This document shows, piece after piece, positions 1-7,548 of a stretch of 64,000 nt of DNA. The DNA comes from JADHUC01 sp964623055. GTDB lineage: Bacteria > Planctomycetota > Planctomycetia > Pirellulales > Pirellulaceae. A program made the position numbers and the translations under genes. The notes beneath the pieces were generated by a model, which worked only from the letters and a program-made list of their open reading frames with translations, did no database searches and was not told where the DNA came from. The stretch is from NCBI GenBank assembly GCA_964623055.1, contig CAZURK010000003.1:1-64000 (forward strand). The letters are read 5' to 3'. Within the stretch, counting starts at the first letter, position 1. Every line of letters starts with the position of its first letter.

Positions 1-61
1 TTGTGCGAAGCACCCTCCGGGCCGTTCCGGCAAATTGGACCTGACCCCTTTTTCGCGGCGC

Positions 62-1138
62 GTGAAATCGGTCAAGATTGCCATGCTGTCGTTGACCCAC
101 GGTCATACGCGCAAGTACTTCCAAACGCTCCAGGATTCGCCGAAGCTTGATTGGGTCGCCGCGTGTGCGGAGAACGAGGTTGTCGCCGAGCGGTTCCGGC
201 GAGCCGTCCAGGGCGTGCCTTGTTACGACGACGAAGAAGAGATGTTCGATCGGCATCCGGAGATCGAAGCGGCCGTGCTGGCTTCGGCGAACAACGAGCA
301 TCTTCGACAGGTAGAAGCGTGTGCCCGCCGCGGTATCCACATCCTCTCGATGAAGATCCCGACGTTCGATGTGGCCGAGTACGAGCGCATGATCGAGTTG
401 GTCGAAGAGGCCGGCGTGGTCTGTCAAATCGAAATGGAACTCCACTACAACCCGGTGGTCCAGCGCATCAAGAAGATGGTGGCGGACGGCGCCGTGGGAC
501 GCATCCTATCGATGCAGGCGACCAACATTACGCTTTCGCCCGTTTGGGCGTTCCCGTGGCAGGGCTCGCCCGAAAGAAGCTACGGCCGCCGAGTCCCGTT
601 GCGAGACGGCGACGCGCGTTTCCGCGGCGGCGCCCTGTGTGACCATCCCCATGTCTTCGACCTGATCCGATGGTTGACCGGCAGTGACTTCGAGTCCATC
701 TATGCCGAAGTGGCCCCGAACATGCGGACCGATCTGGAGGTGGAAGATCTTCTGCTCGTGGGCGGCAAGATGGCCGACGGCTGTAGCTTCCTGCTGGACC
801 CATCCTGGTCGCGTCTTGAGGAACGTTTGCCCGAGCCCGGCCCCGGTTGGGAAGTCTTTCCGAAACGGATGGAAGTCAACCTGACGATTGGCGGCGAGCG
901 CGGGACGCTGATGGCCGACTGCTTCGGCCCGAACGTTTACCACAATGGCGCCCCCAACGATCGATATACCGTCCAATACACGTATTTCGACGAATGGATC
1001 GGCATGGTCGACGAGTTTGTCGATTGTGTGCGGAATGGCCGTACGCCGCAGATCAACCTCCGCTGGCACCGGCGAACGATCGAGGCCATGAACGCGTGTT
1101 ATGAAAGCGTGGCCGCCGGACAGCCGGTGGATGTGTGA
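62..1138 (+). CDS. Gfo/Idh/MocA-family NAD(P)-dependent oxidoreductase
   Basis: Predicted cytoplasmic sugar or polyol dehydrogenase of about 358 residues. The N-terminal Rossmann part has a SLTHGH turn (residues 10-15) in place of a classic GxGxxG. The catalytic-lysine region reads SMKIP (K98), where the family usually has EKP, and DHPHVFDLIRWLTG matches the family's substrate-side histidine helix. The reading frame is open to the left edge of the window, so a longer start cannot be excluded. The GTG at 62 is chosen because MKSVKIAMLSLTHGH is the usual way this subgroup begins. It precedes a run of amino-sugar hydrolases on the same strand, so it may oxidise a released sugar; the substrate is not readable from the sequence. 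Confidence 0.85.
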   Translation: MKSVKIAMLSLTHGHTRKYFQTLQDSPKLDWVAACAENEVVAERFRRAVQGVPCYDDEEEMFDRHPEIEAAVLASANNEHLRQVEACARRGIHILSMKIPTFDVAEYERMIELVEEAGVVCQIEMELHYNPVVQRIKKMVADGAVGRILSMQATNITLSPVWAFPWQGSPERSYGRRVPLRDGDARFRGGALCDHPHVFDLIRWLTGSDFESIYAEVAPNMRTDLEVEDLLLVGGKMADGCSFLLDPSWSRLEERLPEPGPGWEVFPKRMEVNLTIGGERGTLMADCFGPNVYHNGAPNDRYTVQYTYFDEWIGMVDEFVDCVRNGRTPQINLRWHRRTIEAMNACYESVAAGQPVDV

Positions 1139-1214
1139 ATGATGCTTCAGCCCCAACTATCCGCGACGCGGTGCATGATGCGGAAGCATGACCTACGAAC
1201 TGTTACGTGTGAAT

Positions 1215-1271
1215 CGTGGGATAGGCTTCCAGCCTGTCTTTTCTGCCGACGGGCTGGAAGCCTATCCCACG
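1215..1271. repeat. Near-perfect palindromic repeat (24-bp arms)
   Basis: Arms at 1215-1238 and 1248-1271 pair over 24 bases with one mismatch around a 9-base loop. The element lies in the short gap between the oxidoreductase and the GH89 gene. There is no uracil run, so it is better described as a dispersed palindrome than as a simple intrinsic terminator, although the transcript could fold into a strong hairpin. Confidence 0.8.
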
Positions 1272-1314
1272 TAATCGCGCCCTTCGACGTGCCTTCCTTG
1301 TGGGAGAAAACACC

Positions 1315-3744
1315 ATGACACGCTTCCTGCCGTGCATCCTCACGCTTCTGTCGACTGCGGCCAGCCTTGCCGACGAGGTCACGGTCCTCACGCCGCCTGT
1401 CGGCGAGAAGGCCTATCAGATCGCCGGGGAGGAGTTCGTGGACCTCTGGGAAAAGGTCACCGGCCGGCGTCCGGTACTCCGGCGGGCGGAGATCGACCAG
1501 AAGGTCCCGCCGGCTGGCGACGTCGTTCTCATCGGCTCGGATGCCGTCCACCTGCTGGTCCATCAGTTGATCCACGACGCGGTGCTCGACGGCCTGGACC
1601 TCCAATACGGTGGCGACAACTACCGTATGCTCGCCGTCCCGCACCAGGGACGACAACTGGTGATCCTCGCCGGCGGCAGCGGGCGGTCCACGATCTATGC
1701 CGTGTACGACTTCTTTCGCCATCGGGCCGGCGCGGAGTACTTCTGGGACGGCGACCGGATTCCCCGGCGCGATACGATCGAGCTGGCCGGGCTCGATGTG
1801 CTCCAGAAGCCGCATTTCGGCTATCGCGGCCTGCGTTACTTCGCTCACCGCGGCCTGCACCGCTTCCAGGCCGAGCATTGGGACCTGGACGACTGGAAAC
1901 GCGAGATCGACTGGCTGCTGAAGGAGCGGTTCAACTTGTTCATGCTGCGCACCGGCATCGACGATCTGTTCCAGCGAGCCTTTCCCGGCGAGGTGACGTA
2001 CCCTCCCGCCGACGGTCAGGATCCCGACGCCGAGGACCGTTCCTACAACGATCGCACATCGTTCTGGGCACTGCGTTATCGGGGCGAGCTCCGCAAACAA
2101 GCGTTGCAGTATGCCCGCGATCGCGGACTCTTGCATCCAGAAGATACGGGCACGATCACCCATTGGTACTCTCACACGCCCAGTTCCTTCTACGCGAGCC
2201 ACCCCGGTTTCCCGGTCATCACGGACCAGAAGTCCGGCTACAAGCTCTCGACGCACGCCATTTGGGACATCGAGGCGCAGAAGACGTGGGACACGTACTG
2301 GAAGCTAACCGAGACACACATTCGAGAGTTCGGCGGGGGCGAGCCGCGACTGTTTCACACCATCGGCATGGCCGAGAGGACGTTCGGCTCCAGCGACCGC
2401 GACAATCTGCAACGAAAGCTCTACGTCTATCGCAAGACGCAGCAGAAGATCCGCGAACGCTACCCGGACGTTCCCCTGTTGATCGCCAGTTGGGACTTTA
2501 TCGGCTGGAAATGGACCGACGAGGACGTGCGTCGATTGACCGACGAGTTCGATCCCCAGCGCACGATCATCCACGAGTACACGGCCGACATGGCCGATAA
2601 GGTGACCTTCCGCGACTGGGGCTTGCCGGGCCGCTTCCCCTGGATCTTTGGCATCTTTCATGGTTTCGCACGCAACAGCGACATCCACGAGGATTACGCC
2701 ATCCTCAGCGAGCGATTGCGCGAAGCGGCAGCCGATCGGAAATGCCTCGGGCTGGTCTTATGGTCCGAGATCTCTCACAGCGACACCTTCATGCTGGAAT
2801 ATCTGGCCGAGAACAGTTGGCGTCCGCAGGGGCTGGAAGCATCCGACTCCGCAGACCGATACTGCCGGACCCGCTACCCGGCCGAGCTTGGCCCAGCGAT
2901 GCGGCCAGTGTGGGCCGATTTCCTCAAGCTCTCTCAGACCCAGCACTGGTCCATCAAATCCTCTGAGCGCGCCATCATCTTCAGAGAGCCGCAGTTCCGC
3001 TTGATGCGAAGCGGGCTAGCGACACTGACCCCGCAACGCATGGAGGCCATCAACGCCGCGCATCGGCGCATGGCTCCAGAACTAGTAACGGCGCCTAAGG
3101 TGCTCGAACGATTGGTCGGGTTGTCGGCCAAGTGGTACTCCGACGAGTTATGGCGGCGCGACGCCCTCGACATTGCTCGCACGGTCGCCAACCGCGCCCT
3201 GTTTGTCAGCTTCGCTCAGGGTGCCAAACGCATGGAGGCCTGGCGCCAGAACAAGGCCGAAAGCGCCTCGATCCAGCAGACGGCCGAGGTGAATCTGGAA
3301 CTCTACGACGCCTTGGCCGACGTACTCGCCCAGTCCGACGAGTTCTCGATTGCAGCCAGTCTACGCCGCCTGGACCGGGCCCGGGAACTGGGCGGCGTGC
3401 AACCCCAGGTCAATCCACACGCCGAGCAAACAATGAAAGCGAATGCGGAGAACAGCTACTGCCGCAGCCACCATTACGAACTGGTGCGCACGGTCAACCG
3501 TCGCGAAGCCGAGGCCTACTGGGAATGGGTGAAAAAACGCATCGCGAGCGGCGACCGCGGCCCGTGGCGGCAACCAGCCGAGTTGACTGAACAGGCCAAG
3601 GCTAGCGCCGACGAATTCTACGCGACGCCGCTGGCGAAGATGAAACCAACCGCCGCGCGCGGCCCCGCCGAGCTGGCCGCCGCGATCGACCGGCTGGCCG
3701 ATTCTGTGCAGAAGGTAGTGGATGCAGAGGAGGACGGTTCATAG
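1315..3744 (+). CDS. Secreted alpha-N-acetylglucosaminidase-like hydrolase (GH89/NAGLU type)
   Basis: Exported protein of about 809 residues. A Sec leader (MTRFLPCILTLLSTAASLA) is followed by an N-terminal alpha/beta domain with GRSTIYAVYDFF, a TIM barrel, and an all-helical C-terminal part, the order expected for GH89. Two acidic positions line up with the NAGLU catalytic pair: E354 in GMAERTF, and E485 in LWSEISHS followed by LAENSWR, which resembles the APEGI...AELGWR block of human NAGLU. GH89 enzymes remove terminal alpha-GlcNAc from heparan-type or mucin glycans. ATG 1315 is chosen over in-frame GTG 1300 because GGGAG lies just upstream and the leader begins there. The downstream GH20 and GH84-like genes support an amino-sugar role. 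Confidence 0.75.
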   Translation: MTRFLPCILTLLSTAASLADEVTVLTPPVGEKAYQIAGEEFVDLWEKVTGRRPVLRRAEIDQKVPPAGDVVLIGSDAVHLLVHQLIHDAVLDGLDLQYGGDNYRMLAVPHQGRQLVILAGGSGRSTIYAVYDFFRHRAGAEYFWDGDRIPRRDTIELAGLDVLQKPHFGYRGLRYFAHRGLHRFQAEHWDLDDWKREIDWLLKERFNLFMLRTGIDDLFQRAFPGEVTYPPADGQDPDAEDRSYNDRTSFWALRYRGELRKQALQYARDRGLLHPEDTGTITHWYSHTPSSFYASHPGFPVITDQKSGYKLSTHAIWDIEAQKTWDTYWKLTETHIREFGGGEPRLFHTIGMAERTFGSSDRDNLQRKLYVYRKTQQKIRERYPDVPLLIASWDFIGWKWTDEDVRRLTDEFDPQRTIIHEYTADMADKVTFRDWGLPGRFPWIFGIFHGFARNSDIHEDYAILSERLREAAADRKCLGLVLWSEISHSDTFMLEYLAENSWRPQGLEASDSADRYCRTRYPAELGPAMRPVWADFLKLSQTQHWSIKSSERAIIFREPQFRLMRSGLATLTPQRMEAINAAHRRMAPELVTAPKVLERLVGLSAKWYSDELWRRDALDIARTVANRALFVSFAQGAKRMEAWRQNKAESASIQQTAEVNLELYDALADVLAQSDEFSIAASLRRLDRARELGGVQPQVNPHAEQTMKANAENSYCRSHHYELVRTVNRREAEAYWEWVKKRIASGDRGPWRQPAELTEQAKASADEFYATPLAKMKPTAARGPAELAAAIDRLADSVQKVVDAEEDGS

Positions 3745-3785
3745 TGGTACGGTGCCAGATCATGGGACAACACGCAAGCTTAATT

Positions 3786-3876
3786 TTAGGGTGGCCGGGG
3801 TTGGAGCGAGGCACGAGCGAAACCCCGGGGCTTCCTTCGCTTAGGCTCAGTCCAGCCCCGGCCACCCAACCCTAAG
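3786..3876. repeat. Long imperfect palindromic repeat
   Basis: The left arm (3786-3805, TTAGGGTGGCCGGGGTTGGA) and the right arm (3851-3876) are near reverse complements, with a central region repeating GGGGTT/AACCCC motifs. It fills most of the gap between the GH89 and GH20 genes and could act as a transcript-end hairpin. It has the look of a dispersed intergenic element. Confidence 0.7.
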
Positions 3877-3938
3877 ATCTAGATTTGCCAAGACACTAGC
3901 GAAGTTCATTACCCTCCCGCGTCCGGAGGCAACATCTG

Positions 3939-5525
3939 ATGAGAGACCGACTCGTGCTATCCCTGATCTTGCTGGCCGCTGGCACGCTTGTGGCCACCGG
4001 CGCGGAGCGCAAACCTGCCAACGTCATCCCACGGCCGGAGAAGATGGAGGTCCGCGAGGGCAGTTTTGCGATCGTTCCGGAGACCGCGATTGTCTGCGAT
4101 TCCCAGACGCGCCAGGAGGGAGAGTACCTGGCCGGATTGCTTAGGACTCCCACTGGCTTTGAACTGCCGATTCGCGATGCGGCGCCCGCCGAGGCGGTCG
4201 ACTGCGTTGTCCTGCGAACGGTTTCGGGCAGAGAGAGGCTCGGCAGGGAAGGCTATGAACTGAAGGTGTTCGCGGATCGGGTGCTCGTCGAGGCGCCGAC
4301 CGCGACGGGCGTGTTCTACGCCTGCCAGACGCTTCGCCAACTGCTGCCCGCGGCTGTCGAAAGCGAATGCCTCACGACCGGCGTCGATTGGACCGTGCCG
4401 TGTGTCGAGATCGAAGACAAGCCGCGCTACGGTTGGCGCGGTCTGATGCTGGACCCGGGCCACAACTTCCTGACCAAGGAGTTCACCAAGCGATATATCG
4501 ACGTGATAGCCTTGTACAAGATGAACCGGCTGCACTGGCACCTGACCGACATGGGCTGGGCGATCGAGATCAAGAAGTATCCGGAACTGACCAACATCGA
4601 GAAATGGCCCGCCGTGGCGCCCCGTTGGCGGCGTGCTTACGGCAAGTGCACACACGGCTTCTACAGCCAGGACGATGTGCGAGAGATCGTCGCCTATGCC
4701 ACGGAACGCCACATCACGATCGTTCCCGAGATCGAGCTGCCGGCCCATGCGAGTGCGGCCCTGGCATGTTATCCCGAGTTGCGTTGCCCGAACGCGACGA
4801 ACCGAAAGGACCCGGTCGACAGCTATTACGATTTTCCGAACAACTACTGCGCAGGCAATGAAAAGACATTCGAGTTTCTTCAAGACGTGTTGTCGGAAGT
4901 TATGGAACTGTTCCCGTCGCCGCTAATCCACATCGGCGGCGACGAACGCATCAAGGGGCCTTGGAAGAAGTGCCCGTTGTGTCAGGACCGCATGAAAGCC
5001 GAAGGCTTCAAGAACGAGGACGAGTTGCAAAGCTATTTCGTCAAGCGGATCGAGAAATTCGTGGTCGGCAAGGGCCGCCGTATCATCGGCTGGACCGAGA
5101 TCGCCGAAGGCGGGCTGGCACCCGAGGCGACGGTGCAATCGTGGCTCGAACCACACCACGCAGTGACCGCCGCAGATCAAGGGCATGATGTCGTCATGTC
5201 GACGAACAAAAGCTGCTATCTCAACTACCGCGGGCTGGCCATCGAAAAGTGTTACGCCTTCGAGCCGACTCCGCCGGAGTTGTCGCCCGAAAAGGCCAAA
5301 CACATCCTGGGACTGGAACCTTGCCTTTGGGGTTTCCCGCAGCACCGGCACGACGAGTTGGTCTTTCCGCGGCTTTGTGCATTTTCCGAAGTAGGCTGGT
5401 CACCGAAAGACGCGCGCGATTGGTCCGGCTTCAAAGCTCGACTCGCAACGCACGGAAGACGTCTGGACGAACTTGGAATCAACTACCACCGCGATCCGGC
5501 GATCTGGGCCAAACCCTCGAAATGA
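3939..5525 (+). CDS. Secreted beta-N-acetylhexosaminidase (GH20)
   Basis: Exported exo-hexosaminidase of 528 residues, hydrolysing terminal beta-GlcNAc/GalNAc by substrate-assisted catalysis. It has a signal peptide (MRDRLVLSLILLAAGTLVATGA), then the GH20b N-domain ending in YACQTLRQLLP, then the barrel: GWRGLMLDPGHNF, HWHLTDMGW, and the diagnostic HIGGDER motif with the catalytic pair D335-E336. The C-terminal CLWGFPQHRHDELVFPRLCAFSEVGW block is also characteristic. Length is normal and all key motifs are intact. Start ATG 3939 has GGAGG at 3925-3929, nine bases upstream. It sits between the GH89-like gene and a symporter. Confidence 0.95.
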   Translation: MRDRLVLSLILLAAGTLVATGAERKPANVIPRPEKMEVREGSFAIVPETAIVCDSQTRQEGEYLAGLLRTPTGFELPIRDAAPAEAVDCVVLRTVSGRERLGREGYELKVFADRVLVEAPTATGVFYACQTLRQLLPAAVESECLTTGVDWTVPCVEIEDKPRYGWRGLMLDPGHNFLTKEFTKRYIDVIALYKMNRLHWHLTDMGWAIEIKKYPELTNIEKWPAVAPRWRRAYGKCTHGFYSQDDVREIVAYATERHITIVPEIELPAHASAALACYPELRCPNATNRKDPVDSYYDFPNNYCAGNEKTFEFLQDVLSEVMELFPSPLIHIGGDERIKGPWKKCPLCQDRMKAEGFKNEDELQSYFVKRIEKFVVGKGRRIIGWTEIAEGGLAPEATVQSWLEPHHAVTAADQGHDVVMSTNKSCYLNYRGLAIEKCYAFEPTPPELSPEKAKHILGLEPCLWGFPQHRHDELVFPRLCAFSEVGWSPKDARDWSGFKARLATHGRRLDELGINYHRDPAIWAKPSK

Positions 5526-5530
5526 ACTGA

Positions 5531-5563
5531 GGAGGTATGAAGATGGGGCGATCCGTAATATAG
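5531..5563 (+). promoter_or_regulatory. Strong ribosome-binding site with a six-codon minicistron before the symporter
   Basis: GGAGG at 5531-5535 is the best Shine-Dalgarno in this gap, yet it is not placed for the symporter ATG at 5571. It is seven bases from ATG 5543, which opens a frame of six codons ending at TAG 5561-5563, eight bases before the symporter. The two frames differ. This could be a translational leader, or the scar of an earlier start site. Confidence 0.45.
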
Positions 5564-5570
5564 GTAACCG

Positions 5571-7385
5571 ATGACTGTAGATACGATCGACTGGACGATC
5601 ATCGTCGGTTTCATGGTGGTCACGCTCGCTGTGGGCTTGGCGGTGACGAAGCGTGCGAGCCGTAGCTCGGCCGACTTCTTTCTCGCCGGACGGGGCATGC
5701 CTTGGTGGCTGCTGGGGATGTCGATGGTGGCCACCACGTTCTCGGCCGGCACGCCCAACTTCGTCACTGATGTCGTTCGCCAGCAAGGCGTGGCCGGCAA
5801 TTGGGTCTGGTGGGCGTTTCTGTTGACCGGCATGATGACGGTGTTCGTCTACGCCAAGCTCTGGCGGCGATCGGGCGTAATGACGGACATCGAGTTCTAC
5901 GAGCTCCGTTACAGCGGCCGACCGGCGGCATTCCTGCGGGGATTCCGGGCTCTCTACCTGGGCGTGTTGTTCAACGTCGTCATCATGGCCTCGGCCTTCC
6001 TGGCGGCCATTAAGATCGCCGGAACCATGCTGGGAACGCGACCCCTTGTGACCGTCACCACCGCCGGTGTGGTGACTGTCATCTACAGCATACTCGGCGG
6101 ACTGACCGGCGTGCTGATCACCGACTTTCTGCTGTTCGTCATTTCCATGGGCGGGGCAATCGCCGCCGCGGTCTACCTGCTCAACCTTGACTGCGTGGGA
6201 GGACTGTCTGCTCTGCTTGAGCACGACGCCGTTCGAACCAAGCTCTCGATGCTCCCCAACTGGAGCGACCCGGATGTGTGGCTCGGCTTCTTCGTGATCC
6301 CGCTGGCCGTGCAGTGGTGGAGCGTCTGGTATCCCGGCTCGGAGCCGGGCGGTGGTGGCTACATCGCCCAACGCATGCTGGCCGCCAAGAACGAGTTGCA
6401 CGCCACCGGGGCGACCTTGTTGTTCAACGTGGCTCATTACGCCTTGCGGCCGTGGCCTTGGATCCTGGTTGCGTTCTGTTCGATCATCGTCTTTCCCAAT
6501 CTGGAGTCACTCCAGTCCGCGTTTCCACACATGCCCGCAGATGTGGTCAAGCACGACCTGGCCTACCCGGCGATGATGACGTTGTTGCCCAGTGGATTAC
6601 GCGGGCTGGTGCTGGCTTCGTTGATCGCGGCTTTTATGTCGACGCTCTCGACGCACCTGAACTGGGGATCGTCTTACGTGGTCAACGACTTCTACAAGCG
6701 GTTCGTCCGGCCTGAGGCATCGGAGAAGCAGTTGGTGCTGGCCGGACGGATCTGCACGCTGGTGACCATGGTGGCCGCGGCCCTGGTGGGGTTGAGCCTG
6801 ACGAATGCCCTGCAAGTGTTCAAGCTTATTCTGCAGATGGCTGCGGGAACGGGGCTCGTGTTCCTTCTCCGCTGGTTCTGGTGGCGGATCAACGCGTTCA
6901 GCGAAATCACGGCACTGGTCGTGGCCCTAGCCGTGGGTGTCAAACTGGAGTTCTTCGGATCGGCGGACATGCCCAGTTGGGAGAAAGTCCTCATAAGTGT
7001 CACTATCACCACGCCCGCTTGGCTGCTAGTCACCCTCCTCACACGACCAACGGACGAAGCGACGTTACGTCGGTTCTGTCAGCGAGTCCGCACCGGCGGC
7101 CCCGGCTGGGCAGCCGTCCTCCGCCGCGCCGCGGCCGACGGCCAACTGGTGGAGGAAGCGCGCCAACGCTGGAACGTGCCCACGGAGATCGTCTGCATGC
7201 TGATCGGTTGCGCGGCGGTTTACTGCGCACTAATCGCCACGGGCTATTGGATCTACGGCAACTGGCTGCCTGCCGCGGTGTTGACAACGGTTGCAGCCAT
7301 CTCCACGACGCTTCTGATCGTTGTCTGGAAACAAATCAATCCACCTAACGTGGCTTCGCCGCAGCCAAAAGGGCCTGCAGAATGA
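5571..7385 (+). CDS. Sodium:solute symporter (SSS family)
   Basis: Polytopic inner-membrane transporter of 604 residues, likely co-transporting a sugar or amino sugar with sodium. The first membrane segment (DWTIIVGFMVVTLAVGLAVT) is followed by the SSS signature region RASRSSADFFLAGRGMPWWLLGMSMVATTFSAGTPN and roughly a dozen further hydrophobic segments. SLIAAFMSTLSTHLNWGSSYVVNDFYKRF matches the conserved SSS segment before the last helices. It lies between GH20 and GH84-like enzymes, suggesting uptake of the N-acetylhexosamine or small oligosaccharide products. Substrate specificity cannot be read. The stop codon lies inside the left arm of a palindromic repeat. Confidence 0.9.
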   Translation: MTVDTIDWTIIVGFMVVTLAVGLAVTKRASRSSADFFLAGRGMPWWLLGMSMVATTFSAGTPNFVTDVVRQQGVAGNWVWWAFLLTGMMTVFVYAKLWRRSGVMTDIEFYELRYSGRPAAFLRGFRALYLGVLFNVVIMASAFLAAIKIAGTMLGTRPLVTVTTAGVVTVIYSILGGLTGVLITDFLLFVISMGGAIAAAVYLLNLDCVGGLSALLEHDAVRTKLSMLPNWSDPDVWLGFFVIPLAVQWWSVWYPGSEPGGGGYIAQRMLAAKNELHATGATLLFNVAHYALRPWPWILVAFCSIIVFPNLESLQSAFPHMPADVVKHDLAYPAMMTLLPSGLRGLVLASLIAAFMSTLSTHLNWGSSYVVNDFYKRFVRPEASEKQLVLAGRICTLVTMVAAALVGLSLTNALQVFKLILQMAAGTGLVFLLRWFWWRINAFSEITALVVALAVGVKLEFFGSADMPSWEKVLISVTITTPAWLLVTLLTRPTDEATLRRFCQRVRTGGPGWAAVLRRAAADGQLVEEARQRWNVPTEIVCMLIGCAAVYCALIATGYWIYGNWLPAAVLTTVAAISTTLLIVVWKQINPPNVASPQPKGPAE

Positions 7386-7448
7386 TGAGGGGCAGAATAA
7401 TGAGAAGACCGAGATTTTTCTCCATAATTCTGCCCTCCATGATTCTGC
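7377..7448. repeat. Imperfect 30-bp-arm palindrome overlapping the symporter stop
   Basis: The left arm 7377-7406 and right arm 7418-7448 are near reverse complements: both carry GCAGAAT and GGGCAGAAT blocks. The loop is about 11 bases with a T-run. The left arm includes the last codons and stop of the symporter. It would form a strong mRNA 3' hairpin and looks like a dispersed palindromic element. Confidence 0.75.
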
Positions 7449-7548
7449 AAATCCTCAGTCCGTTCAGAACACGCGAGCACCTTTTGGGCAAAGGCTCCGG
7501 CACCAACGGCCAACCTCGCTGGAAAACCCTACTCGGGGAGACCTACAT

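Noticed and set aside
1147..2256. 369-codon minus-strand frame opposite the GH89-like gene
   Set aside because: It runs through the palindrome and has no domain; the plus strand is clearly coding.
3957..4883. 308-codon minus-strand frame opposite the GH20 gene
   Set aside because: GH20 motifs on the plus strand are unambiguous.
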